Positions 45,378 to 57,192 of a stretch of DNA of 64,000 bases are shown one piece after another. The notes under the pieces were generated by a model that had not been told where the DNA came from, did not search any database, and worked only from the letters and a program-made list of their open reading frames with translations. The position numbers were made by a program, and so were the translations under genes. Where the stretch lies: assembly GCA_905221605.1 (NCBI GenBank), contig CAJNDS010002115.1, positions 127,501-191,500 of the forward strand, read 5' to 3'. Numbering within the stretch: position 1 is the stretch's first letter; every line of letters begins with the position of its first letter. The DNA is from Symbiodinium natans. Its lineage: Eukaryota; Sar; Dinophyceae; Suessiales; Symbiodiniaceae.

Positions 45378-46277
45378 TTTTCGGGGTTTTCGGGTGCACG
45401 CGGGGTCGGACCCTTGCGGTGCTAGCTGAGCAGCCTACAAAAAGGCGTCCTTCTCTTTGTACCTGCTTGGCGGTCCGCGATCCTGGCTTTCAGTTTCGAC
45501 AAACCAATCGACAGTTTTTGCAATTCCTGTGTCCGCCAGCCGGTGGCAAACGGCTCTAAAGTACCAATGCCCCGCGAGACCAAGGTAGTACTGCAAAGCC
45601 GAGCATCATGCAACCACTCTTTTTAAACTAAGAGAGGGACACCCCGCCTTTGCTCAAGGTTTCACGGTTTCGGGTGCCGGGTAATCCTTTGGACCGAGAC
45701 CCGAATAATGGTTCGGAGTAACCAAAGCTGTGGGGCCTTCAAGGCCCTCGTAGGGGCGCCACATTACCGGCAGCGCAGGTCCTGCGCTTTCTGCGGAAGA
45801 GTGGGGGCCCTTTGCGGTGGGGCTGGGCATTTTGAGTTCAGGGTAGTGTTGTAGAAAGTGGCGTGGTAGAGTAGAAGGTTTAGGTTTAAATGAAACGCCA
45901 GGGCCGCGCGAGAAACCTGCGCACTGCACATACCCAAAAGAAGAAGGGAAACATACCACACTGATAAAGGTTTAGGGTTCAGAGAGCTGGTTGGTGCCTG
46001 GTCAGGTGTTCTCGACTTGGGTCTTGAACTGATGGGACTCCTTGCCGGGGGGGGGGGGGGAGAGTTAACGGGGGAATCTTACGGAGCCTTTGGGGGAGGA
46101 TTAGGGAGCATAAGCGGTTTCCAGTTTTACAGATGGCCCACGAGTTGGGAACCCCTCCTTACGCTGAACATCTGGACCACTCGAGCCAGCCCCGAAACTG
46201 AGTCCATGCACAATGTTTAGATGTCCCAGGAAGCCAGACACCCCAACTCCTAAATCTGACCGCTTGAGCAAGAACTG

Positions 46278-46396
46278 CTTGGAGGTTCATGGTTAGTTAT
46301 GAGTAGGGTTATAAGTACCCTAAAGAAGGTTATAACCAGTTATAATTATAGTTCCCCTACTTATAACCCAATTATAACTGCCCATGAACCTCCAAG
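46278..46396. mobile_element. MITE-like element, family D copy 2
   Basis: Perfect ends CTTGGAGGTTCATGG and CCATGAACCTCCAAG, with long AGTAGGGTTATAA/TTATAACCC inner arms. Half-copies lie near 55866 and 59100. Confidence 0.88.
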
Positions 46397-46818
46397 TGCC
46401 CCTCATGTCCGGCCATAATGAGGCTGCGAGGTCGGCGGTCGGGGGGCGGTAGCGCCACTTGGCAGCCTTGGGGAAGGGTTTCGGGCAGCGCTGGAGTTTG
46501 CAGCCCGGAGTGAGACATAAGAGGATCGGATCGACGGATGAACCTAAAAGGGGCCCGCCTCACAAAAAGCTACGCAAACGGAGCTGGCGTAATTTTTGTG
46601 GATGTGGCCTTGCATTCTGGGAGTTTGGTCTGTGCAGGTTTTGTCGTCGTAGGTATGAAGCCTCCGCCCTGCACTCAAGCTCCCTTGTTTAAGCCGAAGC
46701 CCTCGGTGAGTCCGCGGGCCTTGGGACCCGCTACGGAGCCAAAGGCCTCGTAGTTTTCAATGCGAACCACAAGCCCTAAACTCTAAACCCTCGAAACCGA
46801 AACGCTTTTTTTTCGGCC

Positions 46819-46905
46819 GTGAACCTTGAGAGCGCAGCTCTTGCGTGGTTGCAGGTGGTGGCTAACTCCGGACACAAGGAAAGACTCCGAGGTCGAGAGG
46901 GCAGC
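46819..46905 (+). CDS. Candidate exon, weak
   Basis: The frame reads NLESAALAWLQVVANSGHKE and RLRGREGS. Coding-like, but edges are unclear. Confidence 0.3.
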
Positions 46906-47331
46906 GGGATCGCATTGGGCGGTCGAATTTTTTTCGGACTCTTGCTGGGATCCTCAAAGGCCTTAGAGCTTGTGGAGCTTAGGGCTTCGGGGCCTTCGGC
47001 GCAAAGTTGGTATTTCCACTTTTGGGTGCGGTGCTGAGGAAGCTACCTGGGCAACGCTCGACAGACTAAATGTGGCTTCGTTCCATCCGGAATGAGGTGA
47101 CCTTGGGGCAACCAATTGCTAAAGTACCCGCATCAAGAACCACCGACTGTGGCAACAAGGTGCTATGAGGGTTACTTTACAACAATCTGCGTTCTGGACG
47201 AAAGACTTGAAATAAGCGGGTTGTACACAGCGAGCTTTAGCCGTTAGCCATTCCAAAGTAGGTTCCGGTTGGCTGCAGGGACCTGCTCTTTTTTTGTAGG
47301 AATCAGCTTAGGCAGTTCTATTCCTGCTCAT

Positions 47332-47469
47332 AGCTGCGCGCGAACCCTTCAAGAGGAGTGCTGGACCGCACCGGCTGTGGTACGCCGCGCCGTGCTGGGC
47401 GCCCTGGGCGCGGGCGATGTGGAGCCCACGGCCAACCGCCACCCGGCGGTGGCATGTTGCGTTTTTTAG
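47332..47469 (+). CDS. Candidate 3' exon
   Basis: The frame reads CARTLQEECWTAPAVVRRAV and LGALGAGDVEPTANRHPAVA, to TAG 47467. GC3 is very high. Family not recognised. Confidence 0.4.
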   Translation, partial: SCARTLQEECWTAPAVVRRAVLGALGAGDVEPTANRHPAVACCVF

Positions 47470-49800
47470 GGGTTTAATTTTTTAGTTCAGGGCTTAGAGA
47501 TTTTGAGGTTCTTTAGGGAAGGTTTAGTATTTTGGGAGCTTGAGTTGGCTCCAATCTTCCTGGCTGGGTTCCGGGAATTCTTGAACTGATGGCGCGGGGC
47601 TCTTCGTAAATCGCCTACATCTACTGCGAGCACCCTTTGCCCAGCCGGAAGGCTGGCTGGAACGAAACCCTTTGCCTCACCAGCGCGTCTCTTGCTGGCC
47701 CAAAACCCAACACTCCGACACCTTTTTTTAGTAGCGAACCCCCTTTATGCGTCAGCAATTCGGTGGGCCAGTCTGTTGCCAGTCCCAACAATCCAACACC
47801 TGAAGCCTGGGGTAGGAGTTTCAGCCGAGTTGGTGCTGTGACCTCCATATGAAACAGGGTTTATACTACTGTTATTGGTGAGTGTATATAAGGTTCCTTT
47901 TTAATATTGGTGAGTGTATATACCTGGTGTCCTTTTGGGGGGTACAAGAAATATATACCCTACTTCATATGCGTATGTGTTGCATCGTGTGATGTCTCAT
48001 AGAGTTTAGATCACAGAGTACAGGGCGAGAGCTGCACTAGCACTCACAGGGTCCGACAACACTGTGCTCCTCAATGGATTGCCTCTTCTGTGGACATGGA
48101 ATCCCGGCCCGCCTTGTGCGAGTGTGAGCGTCGGAAGCCCCAAACCTGCGAGCCCGGAAACTCCCAAGTCGAAGCACAGGCACAGCGCACGACGTGCTTT
48201 GTGGCGTCGAAGGGCTGAGGCGACTAAACTGTGCAAGGGTCCCTTATTCTGTGAACGGCACAAGATCCAGCTCGCTTTTCAACTGGTGTTGGGCAGCCAG
48301 GGTTCCTAAACTTAAGGATCCCAAGAACTCCTTTTTCCGTACGGCCTAAGGGCCTCAACCTTTTTGATGCCCTGAGGCTATTCGATTGGGGTTGAAGGAA
48401 ATCAATCTGCATGCCCGAACCTCGCCCTCTAAGTGTCGACCTTGGGTTTGGGTCCTGGGGTTTTCTTCAGAGGCTTCGCTTAACATTCCGCTGCGCTGCT
48501 CGGTCGTCCCGGGAAAAGCTGTGAAAGTCGAACGCCTTGACCCGCCCCCATCTCCTCCCCATATCGCCAGCATAGACGCCTCAAGCCCTACACACGAAAA
48601 CGTAATTCGGACCTGCACCCCAAGCCCGCCCTGGACCCCTAAACCCACAGGCAGAACCTAAACTTCCGGACCTATCCTCCGAAGCCAAGACCTTAACTCA
48701 ACCTCAAGACCCTAAACCCAAAACCTCAAGACCCTAACTAAACCCTGAACCTGATTTTTGAAGCCCACGGCTCCGATTTGGTTTGCCAACTGGGCTCGAG
48801 TCTGGGCCTCGCTCTCCGTGGGTCGCACAAAGGCTCACAAGCATGGCGAAGCAGGCGGGGGGGGTCTAGGGTTTAGGGTTTAGGCTTTAGAGTTGCGGGC
48901 GGGGGGGGGGGGGGGGGGGGGGGGGAGAGGAGGGAGGGAGGGAGGGAGAGAGAGAGAGAGAGCGAGCGGGAGGGGAACCGGGCGGGGCGGTCGGCTGAGC
49001 ACCGTCCTCCCGAACACACTGGCGCGAACTGCGCAGGGTCTTCACGGCCTCCCGAAAGGAAGAGGGGATGGGTGTAGGCGGGGCTGAGGACCTTGAAGTT
49101 TCAGGGCATGCCAGTGTGAGAGAAAGGGTGGCGCTCGAGGTTCGGGAGCCCCGTCACTGATTCTCTGTATGATCTCGCCAGGCTAGGACCCGCATCTACG
49201 GCAATGACACGATTGACGCCTGGGCAGCCGAAGTACTCTCCCCCGCCCCCCCCCCCCCCCCCTTCCAAAAGATTTTCAGGGCTAAAAGGGGTGGTGAGAG
49301 GCTGGCACCAGTTACCTTCCATACCTTCCGACCCGTGAGATAAAGCAAGAATCAAGGCCGCTTGTGGTTTTGTTCCCTGTATTTCATGTGTCTTGCGCCA
49401 AACCAAGTCTTGAAGTTCTTTCTCTTGGGCTTGGGCACATCAGACCGTGTCCGTAAGGGAGTATGGGGGTGATGGGGTGATGGTAGATGGACACGCCAGG
49501 TTGCCCCATCCCTGTTTCCACTGACCCCGGTCCACCAACCAAAGCTTACTTGGAGCCTCCTACCGCTCGCTTTTCAAGGGGCGTGCGTCCTCCCCAGGGT
49601 TCAGGGGCTGTAGCTTGACTCAATGCTTGACGTCTTGCGTTGGCGAACTTTTGGGTTAAGTCAGATTATAAGGATTGAGGAGCCAGGAGCCCTTAAGGAG
49701 CCCATTGGCTTGGTGACTGATCTTGGTTGAGGGCTCGGTGTGGGGGAATTAGAGGAAAAGCTATGGATCACCCAGGCAGAAACTAAAGTCCCCAGACCTC
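47470..49800. other. Mostly noncoding
   Basis: Holds a T-rich segment (47470-47530), a G25 run with GAGA repeats (48899-48963) and a C run (49240-49262). Open frames on both strands are not convincing. Confidence 0.45.
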
Positions 49801-49870
49801 CAAACCCTAAACCCTAAACCCTAAACCCTAAACACCCCCTCGGCCCGAACCCAAACACTCCGAACTTCAG

Positions 49871-49960
49871 AGCAATTTCCAAGGATAGCATGCCGGAGTT
49901 GGTGCAGGAATGGTACCATGCCGTTGGCACACCCATGGGAGCCTCCCGGCCTTCGATTAA
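49871..49960 (+). CDS. Candidate exon
   Basis: After AACTTCAG the frame reads AISKDSMPELVQEWYHAVGT and PMGASRPSI, then runs into CCCTAAA repeats. Family not recognised. Confidence 0.45.
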
Positions 49961-50055
49961 ACCCTAAACCCTAAACCCTAAACCCTAAACCCTAAACCCT
50001 AAACCCTAAACCCTAAACCCTAAACCCTAAACCCTAAACCCTAAACCCTAAACCC
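49958..50055 (-). repeat. (CCCTAAA)n array
   Basis: Fourteen perfect units. A second block at 50083-50130 follows a conserved TTGCCGTGGCTAGTCGGG spacer. Confidence 0.95.
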
Positions 50056-50442
50056 TTGCCGTGGCTAGTCGGGGGGAAACCCTAAACCCTAAACCCCAAA
50101 CCCTAAACCCTAAACCCTAAACCCTAAACCGATTCGCGGCTTTCAGAATCAGGTTCGGAGGGTGTCGAGGTAGTTGAGGGTTGGCAGGGCTCCGCAGCCG
50201 CACGGCGTGTAGTATGAGTCTCTATATCCCGCTTGGGAATCATTTTTTCATTTTTACTTGTATAAAACCCAAGAGTATACTAGAACTATTGTTTTTCTTA
50301 AAAAATTAAGGTTCTAAGGGGAGTATAGGAGTCGAGGAGGGCCTTCCACCTTCAGAATCGTTGCAGCGTGAATCCTCCACCCCCCCGAACTCCACGAGAC
50401 CTTTGGCGGCAGACGTTTCGGGCACACCTCTGCCCTGAGCCT

Positions 50443-50530
50443 CGAGCCCTAAACCCTAAAACCCTAAACCCTAGAAACCCTAAACCCTACCCCTATACCC
50501 TACAAACCCTAAACCCTATACACCCTAATC
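50443..50530 (-). repeat. Degenerate CCCTAAA array
   Basis: CCCTAAA, CCCTACA and CCCTATA units. Confidence 0.9.
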
Positions 50531-50606
50531 CTGAAACAAACAGGGCCATCTTGCACCCCAAGCCCTCGACACGTCTCCCCAAGATCTCCTTGACAGCGCT
50601 TCTCAG

Positions 50607-50690
50607 GTCGGCAACATGGCCTGGGCCAAGGAATGCGTGAAGCCGCTCGGAGACATCGGCGGGAGGGCTTTGGGAGGGCCCAAGTTCGGC
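50607..50690 (+). CDS. Candidate exon
   Basis: Acceptor TTCTCAG. The frame reads VGNMAWAKECVKPLGDIGGR and ALGGPKFG. A TTTAGGG array follows at 50702. Family not recognised. Confidence 0.45.
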
Positions 50691-50701
50691 TTAAGCAGGG
50701 C

Positions 50702-50773
50702 TTAGGGTTTAGGGTTTATAGGGTTTAGGGTTTAGGGTTTAGGGTTTAGGGTTTAGGGTTTAGGGTTTAGGGT
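50702..50773 (+). repeat. (TTTAGGG)n array
   Basis: Ten units, inverted relative to the arrays upstream of the preceding exon. Confidence 0.95.
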
Positions 50774-50945
50774 GGGCTTAAGGTAGGGCAGATGGGGCGG
50801 GGAGCTCCAAGGTCTGTAGAAAGTCGCGAAAGCACGAGGCTTAGGGACTGAGGGGCTCCCAGCGCACGACAAGAAACGAGCCGTGAACCCTGAGTCCTGC
50901 AAAGCAGAACCTAAATCCGAGCATGGGTATGAAACAACCTCCACC

Positions 50946-50976
<31 letters not shown>

Positions 50977-51462
50977 AAAAAAAGAAAAGAAGAGTTTAAA
51001 GCGGATAAACAAGACAAGACAGGCACTTGAACCCCAAAGTAACAACCCTCAGACAAGGCAGCTGTGAGCCCAGGATCCCGAAAACGAGCATTTTAGACCT
51101 TTGTGTTCTGCAGCGCAAGCCCGATGTAGGTTGCACGCTTCCCTTCCCCGGGGCCGATGTCGCTTAGGTTTAGGATTGAGAGTTTGCCTTCTTTCGATGC
51201 TGAACTCAGACCCCAAACCCCGAAGGACCTCAAAGCTTGGTGCACGTAAACAAGGCCTTGAGCATTGCCCATGGTGGAAGTCGTGTTCAGAACTTGGGTC
51301 TTCGTTATTTCACAGAAGAGGGGGGTTATTCTGCTTAGGGCAACGGCAACCGCCGGTGCATTGTGGTTTGTGTACCTTTTCAACCTTGCTGTATGTTGTC
51401 AGTACAGTTGAGGCATCGCAACAGGATTGTAGACGTAGCAGCCATCACTTGACAAAGGAAGG
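50774..51462. other. Unassigned; C22-A17 block
   Basis: A C run joined to an A run lies at 50943-50983. No supported exon. Confidence 0.5.
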
Positions 51463-51552
51463 GCGTTGACGTGAACGCGCGCCTGGATGCCTACGGCGGC
51501 ACAGCTCTTTTTTTAGCGCTCAGGCTGCAGATTCCACGACTCGAGGTGTAAA
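51463..51552 (+). CDS. Candidate ankyrin-repeat exon 1
   Basis: The frame reads QRKGVDVNARLDAYGGTALF and LALRLQIPRLEV. GVDVNAR...GGTALFLA matches the ankyrin consensus (GADVNA..D..G.TALHLA), including Gly, Asp-Val-Asn and Thr-Ala-Leu. Ankyrin repeats are protein-binding helical hairpins. It probably belongs to one gene with the exons at 52690 and 53829. Confidence 0.5.
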
Positions 51553-52247
51553 TGCTAATGTTTTGTCATGGCAGTCCCTTGATCGGTCGCGCTGAAGCTA
51601 CTTAGTGCTGCGGGTTTTGAGGGCTTTTTCGTCCGCGGTACCGTTCAGGGCTTAAAGAACCACCTTGAAGCAGACCACGAGACCCAGCAGAAACATGCAA
51701 TATGGGCAATCGGGTCTAGTTGCAAGCCGCTGCAGCCTCGAAATGCTCACAACGAAATCCTGTGGGCCCAGAGGCACGAAGTCGCTCAGCGTCACCACTC
51801 CCAGGCCCTTGCCCCTTCGAAAGCATGCGAAAGTCCCAAGGCAATCGAGCAGGGCAGCTGGGACATGATGAAATGGCGCCTCGCACTGAACAGATGAAGG
51901 TTTGGATCCTACTGGTAGACTGTTTCTTTGCAGGGCCATGGCTTAATGGCGTGGACGTCCCAACCCAAACAGCAGCCCAAAAGCAAGAACATGGCCAGCC
52001 GCAAGCTTCACCACGCCCAAGCAAGCCATCTTTCCTGCTCCAATTGCGGTACCGACCACCGTCACACCCTCAAGCTTTGAAGAGGTCCAAGGTCTAGAGG
52101 TTCAGATGATACCTGAACAGCCCGGCAGCAAAAAAGATGATACCTGACTAAAGTTGGCGATCCCAAGGCCCATAACCCATCATGTGCACGATGTGTCCAA
52201 TCAGAGTCCAGCATGGGCCGAGTTGACCCCTAAACCCTAAACCTGGT

Positions 52248-52296
52248 GGCAAAATTAAACCCTAAACCTTAAACCCTAAACCCTAAACCCTAAACC
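52248..52296 (-). repeat. (CCCTAAA)n array, short
   Basis: Follows GGTGGCAAAAT and includes one CCTTAAA variant. Confidence 0.9.
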
Positions 52297-52322
52297 CTCT
52301 CCATATGCCTTGAGCCCCAAGC

Positions 52323-52379
52323 TTGGGAAGGCTTGTCGAGGAGGCAAAGGTCGACCTCGAGATTCTCGACTACGGAGGC
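52323..52379 (+). CDS. Candidate exon
   Basis: The frame reads LGRLVEEAKVDLEILDYGG, acidic and helical, just after a CCCTAAA array. It may belong to the ankyrin gene. Confidence 0.4.
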
Positions 52380-52689
52380 TTTTTTTTTTTATTTATTCTC
52401 AGGGGGGTTGTTTAAGCACGGTAAAAAGCTTGGTGGGCCTTTCATTGGGGTGCAGTCGTTGGGTTGCTCATGGGATAATCAGATAGTTTGCTTGGGCTTG
52501 GCGGTTTTGGGATTGCATCTCTTGAAGAAGGCTTGCTGAAGCCGCGACATCGAGTTCCAGAAGCAAGCGCCGAAAGCTTACGACCTTAAAGCCCGAACGC
52601 CCTGAAGCCCAACAAAAGAGCCCGAACCGGCGCTGTCCAGGTAGCCAGGGGTCGGAAGCATAATGAAACATTGGCTCGGCTTTTCGCAG

Positions 52690-52772
52690 GCTACAACGCG
52701 CTCGACTACGCGGCAGCATGCCATTGGCACCACCCCGATCGGCCGCCGATGCTGCCTGGGGGTTCCCCGGCC
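52690..52772 (+). CDS. Candidate ankyrin-repeat exon 2
   Basis: Acceptor TTTTCGCAG, donor GCC|GTGATG. The frame reads YNALDYAAACHWHHPDRPPM. G-Y-N-A-L-D-Y-A-A fits the ankyrin G-x-T-A-L-x-x-A-A core. Confidence 0.5.
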
Positions 52773-53828
52773 GTGATGTCATGGGTTTAGGGTTCAGGGT
52801 TTGGGGTTTAGAAGGGCGAAGGGTCAAGTTTCAATCGCTCTCGTACTTCAGAGTCACTGCTGGAAAGAGTTCTGGAATGAGTTGCAGAGCTGTCTTCACA
52901 TTTCGCCCAAAGTTGCTTCAGGAAGCGCCTAGTATGAAGAAATGGGTCGGTTCCCAGTAAGGTCAAATATTCGTTTTCTTTGACCGCAAGGTACATGCTT
53001 TACGATGCTTCAAATTTCTCAACACATCAGTAACCCTCCGCAAGGGATATGGGAGCCCACTGTTCAAATAGCTCGGGCCCATCGGCTCTCGCCGCTGCGG
53101 GGCCGCGACCCTCGCTTCCGAAGCCAAGGAAAGCCGGCACCCACGGACATCGCCAGCTACCTGAAAAGCCAAGGCACGCCTCTCCTCCTTTTTTGCCAGG
53201 TCCAAGTTGAAGAAGTTCTTCTTCCGCTAGCTTCCTGTTTGGGATGGAGGGCTTAGGGCACAGACAGCTTATCTATAGTTTCCATGGCTGCACAGGTTTG
53301 GACGTCATGGTTGGTCTTACTCGCAACTTCCCTAGTGTCCGGCGCATGTTCCTTGCAGCGCCCGTCGTTTCACACCTTTTTCGCCGTTTCCCGGCTGATT
53401 TCCTCTTCTCACCTCAGAATGGGTTCCAGACCCGAAGCGAGGTAACACCTGCTCAGGGCCTATCGAAGGGTCTAGGGTTTAGGGTCTAGGGCTTAGGGAA
53501 AGTCAAGGGGATGAGGGTTCGGAAGCAAGGGGCTTGAGCGCGCTTAATTCTTCTGGCTTGTCGACCCAGGCATGCAGTACACCTGGTTTGGTGCGGCTCT
53601 TGCCGAGGACCCGGGCTGAGTCTTCTAAAGTTGGATTGTTGACAGATCAAGGGGCCACCCCCTTGAAAGACATGCAGGATGATCGGGCAGTATAGGCTCC
53701 GGGTGAAGTTGAAGGTAATGTAGAAATCCAACTTTGCTGTCCGTGGTCCTTGATTTTCCTGGTTGAAAGGTGTCCCCCTGCCCCCCCCCCCCCCCGCGCC
53801 GCCACATCCCAGTTTCCCAGTTTGCCAG

Positions 53829-53990
53829 CCTCGGAAGGACATTGATAGGCTGTGGGAGTTCCTCGAGAATGGCCAAGATGTCAACGAGCGAGGAGGGCAT
53901 TTCAACAAGAGCCTTGCCTTTGGAAGAAGGGAAGAGCCCGCAACCAATGTTCGAAATCGTTTGAATGCGTTCCCCTGCAGTACAGGTTGA
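53829..53990 (+). CDS. Candidate ankyrin-repeat exon 3
   Basis: Acceptor TTTGCCAG. The frame reads PRKDIDRLWEFLENGQDVNE and RGGHFNKSLAFGRREEPATN. FLENGQDVNERGG matches the LLENGADVNARG end of an ankyrin helix pair. Confidence 0.5.
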   Translation, partial: PRKDIDRLWEFLENGQDVNERGGHFNKSLAFGRREEPATNVRNRLNAFPCSTG

Positions 53991-54234
53991 TGCCAAGTAT
54001 TGCATGTTGGGTTGCGAGTCCCGGAATGCCAGCTAGGCACTTAACAGGTCCTTCCATTCCTGAGCCCTCAGATGCGAAACGAGAAGGTCGGGGCTCAGTT
54101 TGCATCCCAGAGGCCGGATGCAGCAAGAAACAAGCAAGGCCTAGCAAGGGATGTTTCGGGAAAGGGGCCCAAAAAAAAATCCAGAGCCCTATAGAAACCC
54201 TGTAAACCCCAACAAACCCTAAACAAACCCAAAC

Positions 54235-54326
54235 AAGGCAACTGGGGTCCCTGCCTCCTGGGAGCTCAGGAGCGCTTTAGAAGAAGCTGCGGACAACGGC
54301 GGCTCCCGGGAGTGGACGAATTGGTG
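54235..54326 (+). CDS. Candidate exon
   Basis: The frame reads ATGVPASWELRSALEEAADN and GGSREWTNW between CCCTAAAC-like DNA and a TTTAGGG-type array. Helical, acidic; family not recognised. Confidence 0.45.
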
Positions 54327-54435
54327 TTGAGGGGGTTTAGGGTTTAGAGGTTCGGGGTTTAGGGGTTCAGGGGTTTAGGGGTTCGGGTTCAGGGTTTAGG
54401 GTTTAGAGATTCGGGGTTTAGGGTTTGTAGGGTTC
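54327..54435 (+). repeat. Degenerate TTTAGGG array
   Basis: TTTAGGGGTTC, TTTAGAG and TTCGGGG variants. Confidence 0.9.
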
Positions 54436-54768
54436 AGCTAGATTGTCCGAGACTGGGTTCAATATGGGGCTCAGGGATTCGGGGTTTAGGGGAGAAGGGT
54501 CGAGGGTTTCGGGGAAAAGGGGATCCAGGGTTGGGGGAGGGGGCTTTAAGGTTCCTAAAATGATGGGTGCCTACTTTTGGGGTTTCTCTGGCAAGGAGTT
54601 ACGTGCCCCATTTTAGTTGACACCCCGGGTTTTGGTGGTTTCAGGCTGGGTTTTGGGAGGATTAGGAGGATTTCCTGCTGGAAGGAATGGGTTCGTGGAA
54701 TGTAATCATGAGAATGTCGCCTAAATCCTAAACCCTAAACCGGTGGCTCCACTTTTCTCCGAACAGAC

Positions 54769-54812
54769 CACCAAATCACCCTGCCTGCGGTTCGGCCAGC
54801 TATGCGGGAGCG
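54769..54812 (+). CDS. Candidate very short exon
   Basis: After CCGAACAG the frame reads TTKSPCLRFGQLCGS. CCCTAAA-like DNA lies on both sides. Confidence 0.3.
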
Positions 54813-54825
54813 AAAAAAAACCTAA

Positions 54826-54896
54826 ACCCTGAAACCTGAACCCTGAACCCTGAACCCTGAACCCTGAACCCTGAACCCTAAACCCTAAACCCTAAG
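54826..54896 (-). repeat. CCCTAAA/CCCTGAA array
   Basis: Five homogenised CCCTGAA units within CCCTAAA. Confidence 0.95.
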
Positions 54897-54970
54897 TCAA
54901 GTTCGGTGAAGCTGAGTCAGCTCTGAGCTCGCTGCTGAAGAGGGCATTAGGGGTTCGGACGGCCATCCAG
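54897..54970 (+). CDS. Candidate exon
   Basis: The frame reads VKFGEAESALSSLLKRALGV and RTAIQ, ending in CCAG|GTTCGC. Family not recognised. Confidence 0.4.
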
Positions 54971-54995
54971 GTTCGCCCAGGTTAGGCCATCACCG

Positions 54996-55097
54996 ACCCA
55001 GAGAGCCCAATACCCCTGCATATACCTTAAATCGTATTAAGGACCCTTTGTGATTTAAGGTATATTCCTTATTTAAGAGGTATTGGGCTCTTTGGGT
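54996..55097. mobile_element. MITE-like element, family A copy 2
   Basis: Ends ACCCAGAGAGCCCAATAC and GTATTGGGCTCTTTGGGT, with an inner CCTTAAAT/ATTTAAGG arm. It matches 20692-20807. Confidence 0.85.
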
Positions 55098-56343
55098 AAA
55101 AGCTTGAAACCCGAGCTAAAGACCTTGGGGTTTATGAAGCCTCGCTCTCCAATACCTTGCAACTTTGCAGCTCTCGGAACTTTGCTTCCCCATGTCGGGC
55201 ACGTGCATGCCTTGCCCCCCGAAGCCGCAGAAGTCCCTAAGCCCTGAACCCTGAAGACAAAACAACGAAGGCGTCTCTCTCGGGTTCACTATTGGCAAGA
55301 AAATTTTGGGGTCTGATGGCTGTGCCTCAGTGATTTTGCGTCGGAGGGGGGGGGGTCGGCAGGAATGAGCGGACCTAGATGTTGGCAATGTGCGGGGATT
55401 TTGTCTTGCTTGCTGACTTTCTTGGGCAGAGAGAGGGGGGACATGCCCACAAGCACGCGCAAAGTTCTTCAGTCCTGAGCCTTTCGAAACCCCACACGGC
55501 CCTAAGCCCTAAGGCTACTGGACGGCCAAGTTCTTGATGGTGAAGGGCGGGCAGGCCTTTGAGTTTGTGACGTGCGTGGAAGCTCGAAGGAGGGTGTATT
55601 TGCATTTGGGATTCTAAGGTCGCAGCTCAGTATTTTGGGAACAGTCAGTCTTCAGGGGCCTCAAGTCGGGCAGCCCTCAGTGATCCCCCCCCCTGCTCGT
55701 CGGATAGCATGCCCATTCAGGCCACACAGGTTTGCTACCGCAACTCGAAACTGGTACCAGCATCGCGGGTCGCATGTCCTTTGGCTGCTCGTAATGAGAC
55801 GCATCCCACGTCGAGGGCTTAGGCACCACAAGCCTTGAAGTAAAACGCCCAGAGGGAAAGGCCTGCTTGAAGCTTCATGGGCAGCTATAAGTGGGGTTAT
55901 GTAAGCAGGGTAGCTATAGTTAACTGGCTAGATCCGTCTTTAGGGTACTTATCACCCTGGCCAAACCGAGCCCCCGCCTTGCCGCAGACCAGCGTGACCC
56001 CAAACTGGATCTACTCCATGTCGCCGGAGAGCCACATGGCCAAATGGTACCTTTTTCCTTTGTTCTGCTCAAGGTTCCCTCATAAAGTATCCGACCCCAA
56101 CAAAAAAAGGGTGCCCTTATTTATAGTAATTGACTGGGTGACCAAGGCCACTGCACAGCCAACATCCAGGGCAAGCTCGCCAAGTGAGTGGGTCTGGGGT
56201 TGCCGCCCTGGGCCCCCACGTTGGAAGATGTACGAGCTTTCGAGCTCTCGTAGAACTACCTTGGGTGAGCTGTTAGAGATGTTGAGGGCTTAGGGTGTAG
56301 AGATGTTGAGGGCTTAGGGTGAAGAGTGGTTGGGCTTTTTGCA
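55098..56343. other. Mostly noncoding
   Basis: A half copy of MITE family D lies at about 55866-55925. Open frames at 55572-55838 and 55877-56293 are not convincing. Confidence 0.4.
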
Positions 56344-56447
56344 GTTCGGGCGGGCTTCGGGCTTGGGAGTCGATTCTTCCAAGACGCCGCCGAATACTCA
56401 GAGAGCCGTGGTCGACCTCTTCGGGCACATGAGACGCCTCTGTAAGC
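56344..56447 (+). CDS. Candidate exon
   Basis: After TTTTTGCAG the frame reads FGRASGLGVDSSKTPPNTQR and AVVDLFGHMRRLC. Family not recognised. Confidence 0.45.
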
Positions 56448-56452
56448 TGCCT

Positions 56453-56552
56453 AAACCCTAAACCCTAAACCCTAAACCCTAAACCCTACACCCTACACCC
56501 TAAACCCTAAACCCTACAACCCTAAAACCCTAAAACCCTAAAACCCAAAACT
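56453..56552 (-). repeat. CCCTAAA array with CCCTACA and CCCTAAAA blocks
   Basis: About fourteen units in three homogenised sub-blocks. Confidence 0.95.
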
Positions 56553-57192
56553 CTACACCCACCTTATCCCCGAAGCGCTCAAGTCTCATCCTCGCAGCTC
56601 AGGCCCGTTACAGAGCCCCCCCCCCCCCCCCCCCAAGATCTGCAACTTGTGAACTCAACGCTAAATAGCCCCAAAGTCACCAGACGCTGACAGGAAGATT
56701 CTTTGAAGGCGTGAGTCAGCCGAAGCCCACAGGAAGCTTTTTAGGGATGAGGCTCAGTTTCCTGGGGCGGTCGAAGCCACGAGCTGCCATGCGTCAGTGC
56801 TCTATCCGCAAGCTCGCCCGAGGCAGCACTTAGCCATTAAGAGAGAGCGGGCTGCAAGGCGGCAGGATGCAGGATTTTGGGCTTACCAAGCTTGTTCATA
56901 CGGTTTCGAACCCGCAGTTGAAGCCTTAGATGAGATACTGTTAGGATGTAGTAGGTGTCTTTGGGGTGTAGGGTAGAGGGATGCGCTTCCTAAACTCTTA
57001 CATAGACCGGACACCCCCCAACACTCTTCTGAAAAATGGGCGGAAGTGCTGCTCTCGGCGCGCAGTATGAGCCACCACACTAGGCATTGGAATCGTGTCG
57101 CTTTCACTTTGGAATCGTGACACTTTAGCTTTATACGTTCGACAAAGTCTTGGGTACGCATCTCCGAAGGGCCGCCATCACAGAGCTTTCCC

